From assembly GCA_013289795.1 (NCBI GenBank), contig JABCZH010000015.1, forward strand, positions 1-64,000: 64,000 nt of DNA. Reading direction: 5' to 3'. Position numbers and translations under genes: made by a program. Below are positions 33,754 through 43,400 of this stretch, in pieces (positions within the stretch are counted from its first letter, which is position 1; the number at the start of each line of letters is the position of its first letter). The notes beneath the pieces are model-generated. The model was not told the DNA's origin and did not search any database. It worked only from the letters and a program-made list of their open reading frames with translations. The DNA comes from Acidobacteriota bacterium. Lineage in GTDB: Bacteria > Acidobacteriota > Terriglobia > Terriglobales > Acidobacteriaceae.

Positions 33754-36701
33754 GCGCGCAGATCGTGGGAGACCGAGTAAGTGAAAGCCTCCAGTTCGTT
33801 CTTGGCTGCTTCCAACTGCGCCGTGCGATCGATGACTCGCTGTTCCAGATTCTGGTTCAGTTTCCGGATTTCGCGTTCCGCCGCTTTCTTCCCGGTGATG
33901 TCACGAAAGGCGACCACCCCGCCATGCAACCCGCCATGCTTGTCTTTAAGCGGACTGGCGCTGACCTCGATCCAAACCCCCTCGGCGAGTGCGTGGTTGC
34001 GCAGAAACATTTCCGCCGTGCCAGCCTCTCCGCGAATGGCCCGCGCCAGGGGATTCTGTTCCGGCGGGAAAGGCGTCACCATATCGGGTAGGTACACGCC
34101 ATAGTGTTCGGACCATTGCTCGGGCGGTACATTGGCTTGGCCGAGCCCCACGATTCTTTGTGCGGCCGGATTCCACACAGTGAATTTTCCGTGCTCGTCC
34201 ACCGCCACCAGGCCCTCGGCCATGCTGTCGAGCACCGACCGCAGCATGAGGGTCTGGGCTTCCAGCGCGTGCCGGGAGCGCAGCAATTCCTCGGATTGCC
34301 GGGACAATTCTTGGGCTTGCCTGGCCAGCGCCGTTTCCGCCAGCTTGTGCTCGGTGATGTCGCGGGCGATTTTGGAGGCACCGATGATCGCGCCACCGTT
34401 GTCTCGAATCGGCGAAATGGTCACCGAAACGTCAATCTTCGCGCCATCTTTCCGGATGCGCACCGTTTCAAAGTGTTCTACGCTCTCGCCATGCCGGATT
34501 CGCGCCAGAATGTCAGACTCCTCGTTAGGGCGGTCGGGCGGGAAGAGCATCAGAGCGGGCAGACCCACGACTTCCGATGCGGAGTAGCCGAATAGCTTCT
34601 CCGCTCCACGATTCCAAGCGGTGATCTTCCCGTCCAGCGTTTTGCTGATGATGGCGTCGTCGGAGGAATCCACGATGGCCGCTAGGCGGGAGTTGCGCTC
34701 CTCCACGTGTTTGCGCTCGGTAATGTCGGCCCGGATGGCGACGTACTGCCGCGGCTTTCCATCGGCGCCGACGAACGGGACGATGGTGGTATCCACCCAG
34801 TAGATAGAGCCATCTTTGGCCCGGTTCTTAATTTCTCCATGCCAAACTTCACCGTTCGCGATGGCGTGGTACATCTGCTGGAAAAACTCTTTGGGATGGT
34901 GGCCGGAATTGAGGATGCGGTGATTCTTGCCGATCAGTTCATCCTCGGAATATTGGCTGATGGTGCAGAACTTGGCGTTGACATAAGTAATGGTGCCGTG
35001 AACATCGGTCACCGCCACAATGGCATGTTGGTCGAGAGCGAACTTTTGGTCGGCTAGCTCTTTCAGTGCAGCCTCGCTAGTAATCAGGCTCTCGTTCAAA
35101 GCTTGTTCCGCCCGTTTGCGCTCGGTGACGTCGGCGCGGATGGCGACGTACTGCCGCGGCTTGCCGTCGCTTCCTATGAACGGGACAATGGTCGTGTCCA
35201 CCCAATAAATGGAACCGTCTTTGGCCCGGTTCTTGATTTCGCCGTGCCAAACCTGGCCGTTGGCGATGGCGTGGTACATCTGCTGGAAGAACTCTTTGGG
35301 GTGGTGGCCGGAGTTGAGGATGCGGTGATTGTTGCCGATCAGTTCATCCTCGGAATATTGGCTGATAGTGCAGAACTTGGCGTTGACATAATTAATGGTG
35401 CCCTGGACGTCGGTGACGGCCACGATGGCGTGTTGATCCAGCGCGAACTTTTGGTCCGCCAAGTCCCGGAGCGCCTGTTCACTGGCTCGTTGGGCTCGCG
35501 TGCGCTCGGTGATCTCGGATTCCAGGGCCGCGGTTCGTTGCTTTACCCGCTGTTCCAACTCGGCGTTCAAGGTACTGACTTGTGCCCGGGCACGGGCACT
35601 GATGTCGATCTCGCGGTTAACGGCGATCCAGCCGAGCCCCCACAAGCCCAGCAGTAAAATGGCACCGACCATGCCGATGACCCTTGCCAGCCGCTGCCCC
35701 GCCTGGATTCGGGGAATGCGCTGGGTCAACAACCGGCTTTCTTCGGCGTACATGTCTCGCGTACTTCCGCGCACCACATCCATGAGTCGCTCGGTCTCAA
35801 GTGCATCGTCACCACCCACATAGCCACGGGTGTTCCGGCGTTTGGCGATGATACTTTCGGCGAATGCGATTGCCGTGTTCACCTTTGGATCGAGGTCGTC
35901 CAATCGTCTTTGCTGACTGAGATTGTCTGCCGTCAAATGGCGCAATGTATCCTCGTCCTGGTAGACGGCCTCTCGCGCCGTCTGGTAATGGGCCAGCAGC
36001 GGGGCTTGTCCGCTCAAAGCAAAAGCCCGGGCACTGGTTTCGGCTTCGACCACATGTCTGGAGGTGCGCTGGATCGCCTCCATCACTTCATGAGTGTGGG
36101 AGACCCAGTACGCATCTTGTTCGGCCCGCAAGGTGCCCCGCCAGGACGAAATGCTGATGAAAAGCGTCAACGACAAGGCCACAATGAAGCCAACGATAAG
36201 CCGGCGCCGGATGGGCCCCTCGATCGGCCCATCGAGGCGCTTGCGCTCGGCGATTTCCTTCGCCAGTTTTCGATTCACCTCCTGCAAATGCGCCCGGCCG
36301 GGAAGCGAAATGACTTTCGGAACCAAGGGTATGAGCATCGCGGCAGTGACCGCGGACACAGCCGCGGTGATTGCTTTAAGGACACCCGCGATCAGGTAAC
36401 TGCTGTGCCAGATGTTCCAGATTTCCATCAGGTGGGTAGTGCCACAGGCCAGGATGAAGACCCCGAACATCCAGAAAATGCGATTGAAGGGGATATCCCG
36501 ATTCTTGCGGATGAAGTAGATGAGGACTACCGGAATGCAGTAGTACGACAGCGTGATCAGCGCATCGGAGACGACGTGCAGCCAAACCATCCGCGGATCC
36601 CATAGATAGCAGTACCCGTGCGGCATGAAATCCGGCGAGAACATTTGGCGAATTGGTTCCAAACTCCTCCTTCGGTCGCCTAGGCGAGGGACATCACTCA
36701 T
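33510..36701 (-). CDS. Ethylene-receptor-like membrane histidine kinase (EBD-CHASE3-4xPAS-HisKA), frameshifted near its end
   Basis: 1063 residues before the shifted frame stops. An ethylene-binding-like domain of three helices (about 30-130) has D46, Y53, I56, P57, I83, C86 and H90. These match Arabidopsis ETR1 D25, Y32, I35, P36, I62, C65 and H69 at constant offset, including the Cu(I) ligands Cys and His (ILACGTTHLMEIW). Then come a membrane helix (168-186), CHASE3 (about 190-335), another helix (343-361), a coiled coil and four PAS domains (about 414-535, 549-670, 684-795, 820-940). The first two PAS copies are nearly identical. HisKA starts at SVSHDLRAP, where a G7 tract breaks the frame. 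Bacterial relatives (Synechocystis Slr1212/Etr1) bind ethylene; binding here is inferred. It lies upstream of receiver and kinase genes on the same strand. Confidence 0.85.
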   Translation of the reverse strand: MSDVPRLGDRRRSLEPIRQMFSPDFMPHGYCYLWDPRMVWLHVVSDALITLSYYCIPVVLIYFIRKNRDIPFNRIFWMFGVFILACGTTHLMEIWNIWHSSYLIAGVLKAITAAVSAVTAAMLIPLVPKVISLPGRAHLQEVNRKLAKEIAERKRLDGPIEGPIRRRLIVGFIVALSLTLFISISSWRGTLRAEQDAYWVSHTHEVMEAIQRTSRHVVEAETSARAFALSGQAPLLAHYQTAREAVYQDEDTLRHLTADNLSQQRRLDDLDPKVNTAIAFAESIIAKRRNTRGYVGGDDALETERLMDVVRGSTRDMYAEESRLLTQRIPRIQAGQRLARVIGMVGAILLLGLWGLGWIAVNREIDISARARAQVSTLNAELEQRVKQRTAALESEITERTRAQRASEQALRDLADQKFALDQHAIVAVTDVQGTINYVNAKFCTISQYSEDELIGNNHRILNSGHHPKEFFQQMYHAIANGQVWHGEIKNRAKDGSIYWVDTTIVPFIGSDGKPRQYVAIRADVTERKRAEQALNESLITSEAALKELADQKFALDQHAIVAVTDVHGTITYVNAKFCTISQYSEDELIGKNHRILNSGHHPKEFFQQMYHAIANGEVWHGEIKNRAKDGSIYWVDTTIVPFVGADGKPRQYVAIRADITERKHVEERNSRLAAIVDSSDDAIISKTLDGKITAWNRGAEKLFGYSASEVVGLPALMLFPPDRPNEESDILARIRHGESVEHFETVRIRKDGAKIDVSVTISPIRDNGGAIIGASKIARDITEHKLAETALARQAQELSRQSEELLRSRHALEAQTLMLRSVLDSMAEGLVAVDEHGKFTVWNPAAQRIVGLGQANVPPEQWSEHYGVYLPDMVTPFPPEQNPLARAIRGEAGTAEMFLRNHALAEGVWIEVSASPLKDKHGGLHGGVVAFRDITGKKAAEREIRKLNQNLEQRVIDRTAQLEAAKNELEAFTYSVSHDLRAPPAPHRRLLRNPHGRLRAPTRRRGQTPPGAHPGRHTPHGRVSRRVAGPGPDRPPGADLPTDGAELAGGRCHHHAQTRYGR
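34711..35475. repeat. Near-identical 405-bp tandem PAS duplication
   Basis: Copies at 34711-35070 and 35116-35475 are offset by exactly 405 bp (135 codons). The two encoded PAS domains share long identical blocks (for example KFALDQHAIVAVTDV, GHHPKEFFQQMYHAIANG, VWHGEIKNRAKDGSIYW) with only scattered changes. It is a recent internal duplication or one kept uniform by gene conversion. Confidence 0.9.
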
Positions 36702-36822
36702 TGCAGCACAGGTGGGAGGAGAGTCAGCCTTCCCAGAGGTGCTAGCAGGTAGTCATCGGACCCGCTTTGGGAAGGAGTTGCAGATCGGGAAACCGTGGAA
36801 CTCTGTGCTAAGCTGACAGCAA

Positions 36823-38790
36823 ATGAACGCCTTCCGGTTTCTCCTTTTATGTTGTTTGATAGCTGCGGCTTGGGCGGAGTCGGGCGCCCAGATGGCTGCG
36901 CCGCCTGATGTGTTTCTGGTGAGCATCGACACGCTGCGCGCCGACCATATTCATTGTTACGGCTACGACAAGATCGAGACTCCGGCACTGGATAGCCTGG
37001 CTCAGGACGGGATCCGCTTCGAGCAAGCGTTTACTCCCAGCCCGATCACCAATATCTCGCACTCTTCGATTCTGACGGGACTATTGCCGAGCGACCACGG
37101 CGTGAAAGACTTTGCCGTGCCACTCTCGGCCGATCACCCGGTTTTGGCGGAACTGCTCAAGCCGCAGGGTTATCACACCGCCGCGTTCATCGGCGCAGTG
37201 GTATTGGACAGCAAGCAACTGGCCCCCGGGCTGGATCGCGGGTTTGATTTTTACGACAACTTTCCCCAGGATCTTGACCCCAAAGTGCATTGGGGACGGT
37301 TGGAACGCCGGGGGATGGACGTGGTGCAACGCGCGGAAACCTGGTTGAGCGGGCAATCGTCGGGACCGCGTTTTGTATGGGTACATTTGTATGACCCGCA
37401 CGACCCCTATGAGCCGCCGGAGCCGTTCTTATCCATTTATAAAGACCGACCGTACGATGGTGAGATCGCATACGCTGATTCGGCTCTGGGTCATTTTGTT
37501 TCTTACCTGAAGAAGCAGGGATGGTACGACGGCGCGCTAGTGGTGGTGGTGGCTGATCACGGCGAAGGTCTAGGTGAGCACCACGAAGACAACCACGGAA
37601 TTTTCCTCTACGACTCAACTACGCACGTTCCGCTAATTGTGAAGTTGCCTGCAGAACAGGGAAAAGGAAGGCAAGTCGCGGCGCAAGTAAGGACCACAGA
37701 CATTTTGCCGACGATACTCGATCTGGTGGGAGCGAAGGCTCCGGCACGGCTGGATGGGGAATCGCTGCGGCCGTATTTCTCGGGCACGGAGAGCGCGGGC
37801 CGCACGGCATTCGGCGAGACCGACTATCCTTTGCATTTCGGGTGGGCGCCGCTGCGCTCGGTGCGCGACAGTGGCATGAAGCTAATCGAGGCGCCACGGC
37901 CGGAACTCTACGATCTCCATTCGGATCCGAAAGAATTGAACAATACGTATGAGCCCTGGAGCGCGAACGTCCAGAAACTGCGGGGGATGCTCGCCGAACT
38001 CAGAAAGAAAATGCCTCCGCCGACGCAGGTCTCAAACGCAGCAGTCAGCCGGGGAACGGCCGACGAATTACACGCCCTGGGCTACCTGACCCTGGCTGAT
38101 GGCCGGAGTTCCACTAACGTGCCGGAACCCTCGCTGCTGCCCGATGCCAAAGACAAGATTGATCAAAAGGAGCTTCATCAGTTTGAAGCTATCCTTTATA
38201 CGGAAAATCAGATGCCAGGGGTGGGGGCAGATCCCTTCCGACAGGCTGTGGATGCGGGTCCCAATTCGGCCGCCGATTTGCTGCAGACGGGGCAAATGGC
38301 GCTGGCGGCGAATAATTACGCGGTGGCGGTCGATTACCTGCGACGGGCGATGCAAACCAGCCCAGGGGATGCGACCATTGCGTTTTACTACGGGCAAGCG
38401 CTGCAGATGGCGCGCGATCTGCCGGGCGCACGCGATGCACTGCAGACCAGCCTGAAAGCGGATTCCAATCAATTCGCGGCGCGCCTCGCGCTCGGCCAGG
38501 TTTACCTTGGTTTGAAAGACACAAATGCAGCCGAAGACCAGTTCCAGGCTGCGCTACTGTTGGAGCCAGCAAGTGTGGAGGCCCAACTCAATCTGGCCGA
38601 AGCCCTGATTGCGGAACAGAAGTTCAGCGAGGCCGTACCACACGTTTTGGCCGCGAATCATTCCGAACCGGACAACGCCGAGGCCTACACCTTGTTGTCG
38701 CAGGCGTATACCGGTTTGGGAAAGAAGGAAAAAGCCCTGGCGGCGGCAAGCCGTGCCAGGGCTTTACAGAAGCAAAAAAAGTCGCCTTGA
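36823..38790 (+). CDS. Sulfatase-like (alkaline phosphatase superfamily) protein with C-terminal TPR
   Basis: 655 residues. Signal peptide (FLLLCCLIAAAWAESGA), sulfatase-fold domain (about 28-400: DVFLVSIDTLRADHI with metal Asp, HLYDPHDPYEPPEP, VVVVADHGEGLGEHHEDNHG) and a TPR array (about 480-650, LLQTGQMALAANNYAVAVDYLRRAM and following). The site that carries formylglycine in true sulfatases (C/S-x-P-x-R) reads TNISHSSILTG, so classical sulfatase activity is doubtful; a phosphatase or transferase role is possible. A second copy of this architecture is at 44617. Its stop lies 1 bp from the convergent neighbour's stop. Confidence 0.85.
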   Translation: MNAFRFLLLCCLIAAAWAESGAQMAAPPDVFLVSIDTLRADHIHCYGYDKIETPALDSLAQDGIRFEQAFTPSPITNISHSSILTGLLPSDHGVKDFAVPLSADHPVLAELLKPQGYHTAAFIGAVVLDSKQLAPGLDRGFDFYDNFPQDLDPKVHWGRLERRGMDVVQRAETWLSGQSSGPRFVWVHLYDPHDPYEPPEPFLSIYKDRPYDGEIAYADSALGHFVSYLKKQGWYDGALVVVVADHGEGLGEHHEDNHGIFLYDSTTHVPLIVKLPAEQGKGRQVAAQVRTTDILPTILDLVGAKAPARLDGESLRPYFSGTESAGRTAFGETDYPLHFGWAPLRSVRDSGMKLIEAPRPELYDLHSDPKELNNTYEPWSANVQKLRGMLAELRKKMPPPTQVSNAAVSRGTADELHALGYLTLADGRSSTNVPEPSLLPDAKDKIDQKELHQFEAILYTENQMPGVGADPFRQAVDAGPNSAADLLQTGQMALAANNYAVAVDYLRRAMQTSPGDATIAFYYGQALQMARDLPGARDALQTSLKADSNQFAARLALGQVYLGLKDTNAAEDQFQAALLLEPASVEAQLNLAEALIAEQKFSEAVPHVLAANHSEPDNAEAYTLLSQAYTGLGKKEKALAAASRARALQKQKKSP

Positions 38791-38791
38791 A

Positions 38792-40018
38792 TTATTTCTT
38801 CAGCGCAACTTTCTTCTCGGGTTCCTCGAAGATCTGCGTGAGTACGTGCCCGCGCATCTGCTTGGGTTGTTCGATGCTGTAGATGTGGAGGATGGTGGGC
38901 GCGACGTCGTACACGCTGGCTTCAAAACCCATCAGGCGCATGTCGTGCTTGATTCCGGGTCCCATGGCAATGATCGATCCCGGAACATCGTCGCCATCGG
39001 CGAAGTCATGTTTGGCGATGACCGGCGTGGTCTTTTCGTGATCCATGTGGGCGTGCGGATCAGTCTCTTCAAACTCGCGCAGCGGCTTAATGCCGTGGTC
39101 AGACACGATGAAGAGGTAAGTATTCTCGTCCACGTGTTTCAGGATCGTTCCCAGAACCTTGTCGAAGCCGATGTACTGGTCGGGGAACGCACTCTGGCGA
39201 ACGCTGCTGATGGCCGGGTTGTAGCCGACATTGAAAGGTGTGATGGGATAGAGCCAGTGTCCGGTTCGGTCCTCACAGGACTGCACCATAAAGGTGAAGT
39301 CCGTAGGGTGGTTGGAGAGAAGGTAGTCGAAAAGCTTGGTTTGCTGGTCGCGGATGAGTTGCACTTTGGCCAGCCAGGTATTGATGACATCCGCTTCGTG
39401 GCCTTTGAGATCTGCCGCAGCCGGCATGCGTTCGCAGTCGATGTAAAAGTCGCCAACGTTGCTTAACAGCTCAGGCTGCAGGCTCTTCGGGTACACCGCA
39501 TCGCCGCCCTCCACCTCACTCAACTTGGGCGCGCAGAGGACTCCGTCCTCGCAATTCTTGCCGCGCGTCAGCATGCCGCTGATCATGTAACCGTTCACCG
39601 GCATCACCGGGAAGGTGGCCGGCACGTTGGCCATGCCCACGGTCACGTTGTTCTTCGAGAGAATCGACCAGATCGGCTCTTCCTTAAGCATATTCGTGTT
39701 GGCGGTAACACCGCCAACAAGGAAGCCGGTTACACCGTGCTCTTCCGGGTTGGTGCTGGTGAACATGGTGCTGTACACGCGCGGGCAGTTGGGCATGGAA
39801 ACCGTGCGCAACTTGCCGTGCACTCCCTGGTCAATGACCTTGGCCAGATTGGGCAGGTCACCCTTTAATAGGAGCGGCCGCAACATGTCCCACTCCATGC
39901 CGTTCACACCTACAACAATCACGTGAGGTTTTGGTTTCGCGGTGGACGTCTGGGCAGTGAGCACTGAGACACAGAGCAATAGAACGCCAAAAACAGCAAT
40001 TAATCGTCGGGAGACCAC
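38792..40018 (-). CDS. Secreted type I phosphodiesterase/nucleotide pyrophosphatase-like protein
   Basis: 408 residues from a GTG at 40018, which has AAGAGGTG upstream. Signal peptide (RRLIAVFGVLLLCVSVLTAQT), then the alkaline phosphatase superfamily metal site: VIVVGVNGMEWDML, nucleophile zone SMPNCPRVYSTMFTSTNPEEHGV, FIVSDHGI and DPHAHMDHE. Arrangement and GMEWDMLRPLLLKGDLPNLAKV fit the type I phosphodiesterase group. Substrate unknown. A longer frame to 40096 has no ribosome site. Convergent with the sulfatase-TPR gene. Confidence 0.83.
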   Translation of the reverse strand: MVSRRLIAVFGVLLLCVSVLTAQTSTAKPKPHVIVVGVNGMEWDMLRPLLLKGDLPNLAKVIDQGVHGKLRTVSMPNCPRVYSTMFTSTNPEEHGVTGFLVGGVTANTNMLKEEPIWSILSKNNVTVGMANVPATFPVMPVNGYMISGMLTRGKNCEDGVLCAPKLSEVEGGDAVYPKSLQPELLSNVGDFYIDCERMPAAADLKGHEADVINTWLAKVQLIRDQQTKLFDYLLSNHPTDFTFMVQSCEDRTGHWLYPITPFNVGYNPAISSVRQSAFPDQYIGFDKVLGTILKHVDENTYLFIVSDHGIKPLREFEETDPHAHMDHEKTTPVIAKHDFADGDDVPGSIIAMGPGIKHDMRLMGFEASVYDVAPTILHIYSIEQPKQMRGHVLTQIFEEPEKKVALKK

Positions 40019-40475
40019 GGGAACACCTCTTAAATTTGAAATCACAAAAACACCGTAACTATAACATGATGTGCAAGCCGGTGGATGTGTGTCCACAGCC
40101 CGGGCCAGGCACCGGCGGAGACGCGCATGGAGGCCTCGTTCACAGCAGAATTGTGGCGTTCATTTAGGACGGATGGAAACCGAATGGCGAGCTTGTCTCA
40201 ATTCGAGATAGCCTCGGATGGTTTACTCTCCCGTTATGGGTTTCCGGATGTACGGGTCCGTAAATTCCAAAACTCATAGTTACTTCGCCCTGCCGTTAAT
40301 TTATAAGACCATACAAACAAAAGAGTTATAACAAGACACTACTTGGCAATACGTGTGCACTAACTAGCGCGACCACTACTGTGTCGTGATGTAAGTGGTC
40401 AGGTTTTCGGCGGTGCAGGGCTGGCCGCAATTGACCACAATTTCTTGAAAGCGACTCGGGTTCGCGGAGGAAGAA
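40019..40475. other. Intergenic leader of the Oar-like receptor gene
   Basis: 457 bp with no supported gene. A small palindrome, ACGGGTCCGT, is at about 40250. The last part is AT-richer (CATACAAACAAAAGAGTTATAAC, about 40311-40333), suiting a promoter, and CGGAGGAAG is the ribosome site just before 40476. No riboswitch was recognised. Confidence 0.4.
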
Positions 40476-43400
40476 ATGAGCTTTAAACGTTTGGCGATGT
40501 TCACTCTCCTTGTTACATGCGTGCTGGCAGCGAGCACAGTGCTCCTGGCTCAGACGACCGTTTCCCAAGGCAGTATTCAGGGAACCATTACTGACCCATC
40601 TGGCGCCATGGTTGGTGGCGCCAAGATTACCATCACTCACAAGGCGACCGGGCAGGTGATCACCACCGCCTCGACGAGCTCTGGCACGTACAACTCCGGT
40701 GGCTTGATCCCCGGTGATTACGTTTTGCGGGTGGAAGCCAAGGGTTTCCGCACTTCGGAGAGGGCCTTCGCGGTTCAAGTAGGCGTAACCTCTTCTGGCA
40801 ACACCAAGCTCGAAGTCGGTGAAGCCAGCCAAGTGGTTGAGGTGCAGGCCTCCTCAATCCAGGTGAACACCGAGCAATCGACAGTACAGGGCGTCATTAC
40901 TGGCGACCAGATTGACAAGCTGCCGGTCGACGGCCGGAACTTCCTTGATCTGGCGCAGCTCGAACCCGGCGTGCAAATTCAAGACGGCCAAACGTTCGAC
41001 CCGACCAAAGCCGGTTACTCTTCGATTTCGATTAACGGCGTGTTCGGACGTACTCCGCGTATCGAACTCGACGGCGTGGACATCAGCGATGAGACCGTCG
41101 GCACGACCACGCAGAACGTCGGCATGAGTTCGATTCAGGAATTCAACATCAGCCGCTCAAACCTGGATCTGTCCACCGAGCTGACATCGGCCGGTGCGGT
41201 CAACGTGACTACCCGGTCTGGCACGAACGACATTCACGGCCAGGCGTTTTATAACTTCCGCGGCCGCGATGCCGGTACGGCGTCATTCCCCGGAGCCCAA
41301 GTTGGCTACTACCAACGCAACAATTATGGCGGCCGCGTTGGCGGACCGATCATTAAGGACAAGCTGTTCTTCTTCATTGACGGCGAACGCATGAAGCAGG
41401 ATGGATTACTGCCGTTGGTTGTGCCGGCCCCGTTCCAGGCGCTCACAGGCGGCTTCCTTTCGCCCTTCCGTGACAGCGAAGTCACTGGCAAGTTGGACTG
41501 GCAGGCCACCAAGGATGTTCACGTTTTCTATCGCTACACATACAACTGGAACAAATCCGAAGCCAACTTCGGCTATGACTACCAGGTGTACAAGAACCGG
41601 GACTACACTCCCTCTGATGCGGTGGGTGTTGACTGGAATAAGGGATCATGGTCGCACAGCTTCCGCTTCGGCTATTTGAAATTCCACAACCTGATCGGCG
41701 ACAGTACGCAGGGCGCCAGCTTCTTCAACCCGATACCCACCGCCGAGATTCTTGTCGCTGACCTAGGGGTGCAGTTGTCCGGGCCGAATCTTTTGGCGCC
41801 GCAGCAGACCTTCCAGAGCAACAAGCAGATCAAGTATGACGGAAGCAAAGTGTACGGCTCCCACGTGTTCCGCTTTGGTATCGGCTTCAACGACATCAAC
41901 GGTGGCGGGTTTGCGAGCTTCTTCGGAATTGCGCCGCTGGACGTCACGGTGTCGGGCGCATGCGGAACGCCGGGGCAGATAACAACCTGCGCGTTATTGC
42001 AGTCAATTCTAGGCAACGGTCAGGGCTTCTTTACCGAGAAGCCAAACTTCGGCTTTCCGGCTGGCGGGCAACTTGACCACCGCTTCCAATGGTATGTGGG
42101 CGATTCGTGGAAGTGGAAGCCGAATTTCACCCTAACCTACGGCCTGCGCTACAACCGCGATACTGGCCGTTCGGACAGCGATCTGGCTTCGATTCCGTGT
42201 TCAGTGGTTGCCGCCGCCATCGCGCCTTGCGCTGGCAGCACCCCACTGTTGAATCAGTTCGGACCCGGATTGGGCGCACCAATCAATCAGCCGAACACCC
42301 AGTTCGGACCGCAAATCGGCTTTGCCTGGGATCCGACCAAGAAAGGCAAGACCGTCATTCGGGCGGGCGCTGGTATCTACTACGAAAACTCCATCTTCAA
42401 CAACACTCTGTTTGATCGCCCGGCCAAGCTGGCCAAGGGGCTGTTCTTCCAGAGTCAGACCCTTGGCTGCGGCGGCGGACCCGTGGGAAGTACCTCGTTC
42501 CCCATGCCTGGCGCTCCTGGGGGAGTGGTCACCTCGATCAACGGGAAGGATCTAGCCACCCAGGTTTGCTTCCAGCCGCTGTCGGTTTCCGGTCCGCTGG
42601 TGTTCGCCTTGCAACAGGAGTTCCAGGCGGCCGTGAAGGCGCAGGGGCCGACATCGAACCCAAGCTTCATTGGCAATACGCTGAAAGTCAGTTCTCCAGA
42701 GCAGGGCCTGTCGGCCTTCGATCCTAACTTCCGCAATGCACGTTCTTACCAGTTCAACGTTGGCATGCAACATGAGATCTGGAAGGGCGGCGTGCTGACC
42801 GCGGACTATATCCGCAATGTCAGCACTCGTTTCATGCTGACGATTGACCAAAACCACGTTGGTGATGCGCGGTTCCTCAACAAACAGGCGGCGGTCAATG
42901 CGATCAACGCCACGGTTGGCGGTGGCTGCCCGCAAGCGAGTATCGACCCCGCTACCGGTAATATCGTTGGTGGCCCGGCAGCGGTACAGTGCTTCATAAC
43001 CGCCAATCCGGGTGCCAGCATCAACGCTTTTGCTGGTAACGGACTGGATTCCGGCAATGCTCTCGGAGCCGGCCCGTCCAACATAGGCCTCGGCGGGAGC
43101 GATGCGACTTTCGGTGGCATCAATCGCAATGTAGGTGCTGGCGACTTTGAGGTTCCGGAAGGCCGCTCCACTTACAACGCGTTGCAAATGTCGTACAAAC
43201 AACAGCTGGCGAATCCGATGCCTGGATTTACCTCGATGAACATGACGGTCGCCTATACTCTGTCGCGCTTCGTTGGCGACGGTGGAAACGACCAATTTTT
43301 CAGCGCGACTGCGATTGACTTCAATAACCCGAGTTTCTTCACCGGCCCAACTTCTCTGGATCGGACTGATGCGTTCAAGTTCGGTGTTACAGGGGAGATT

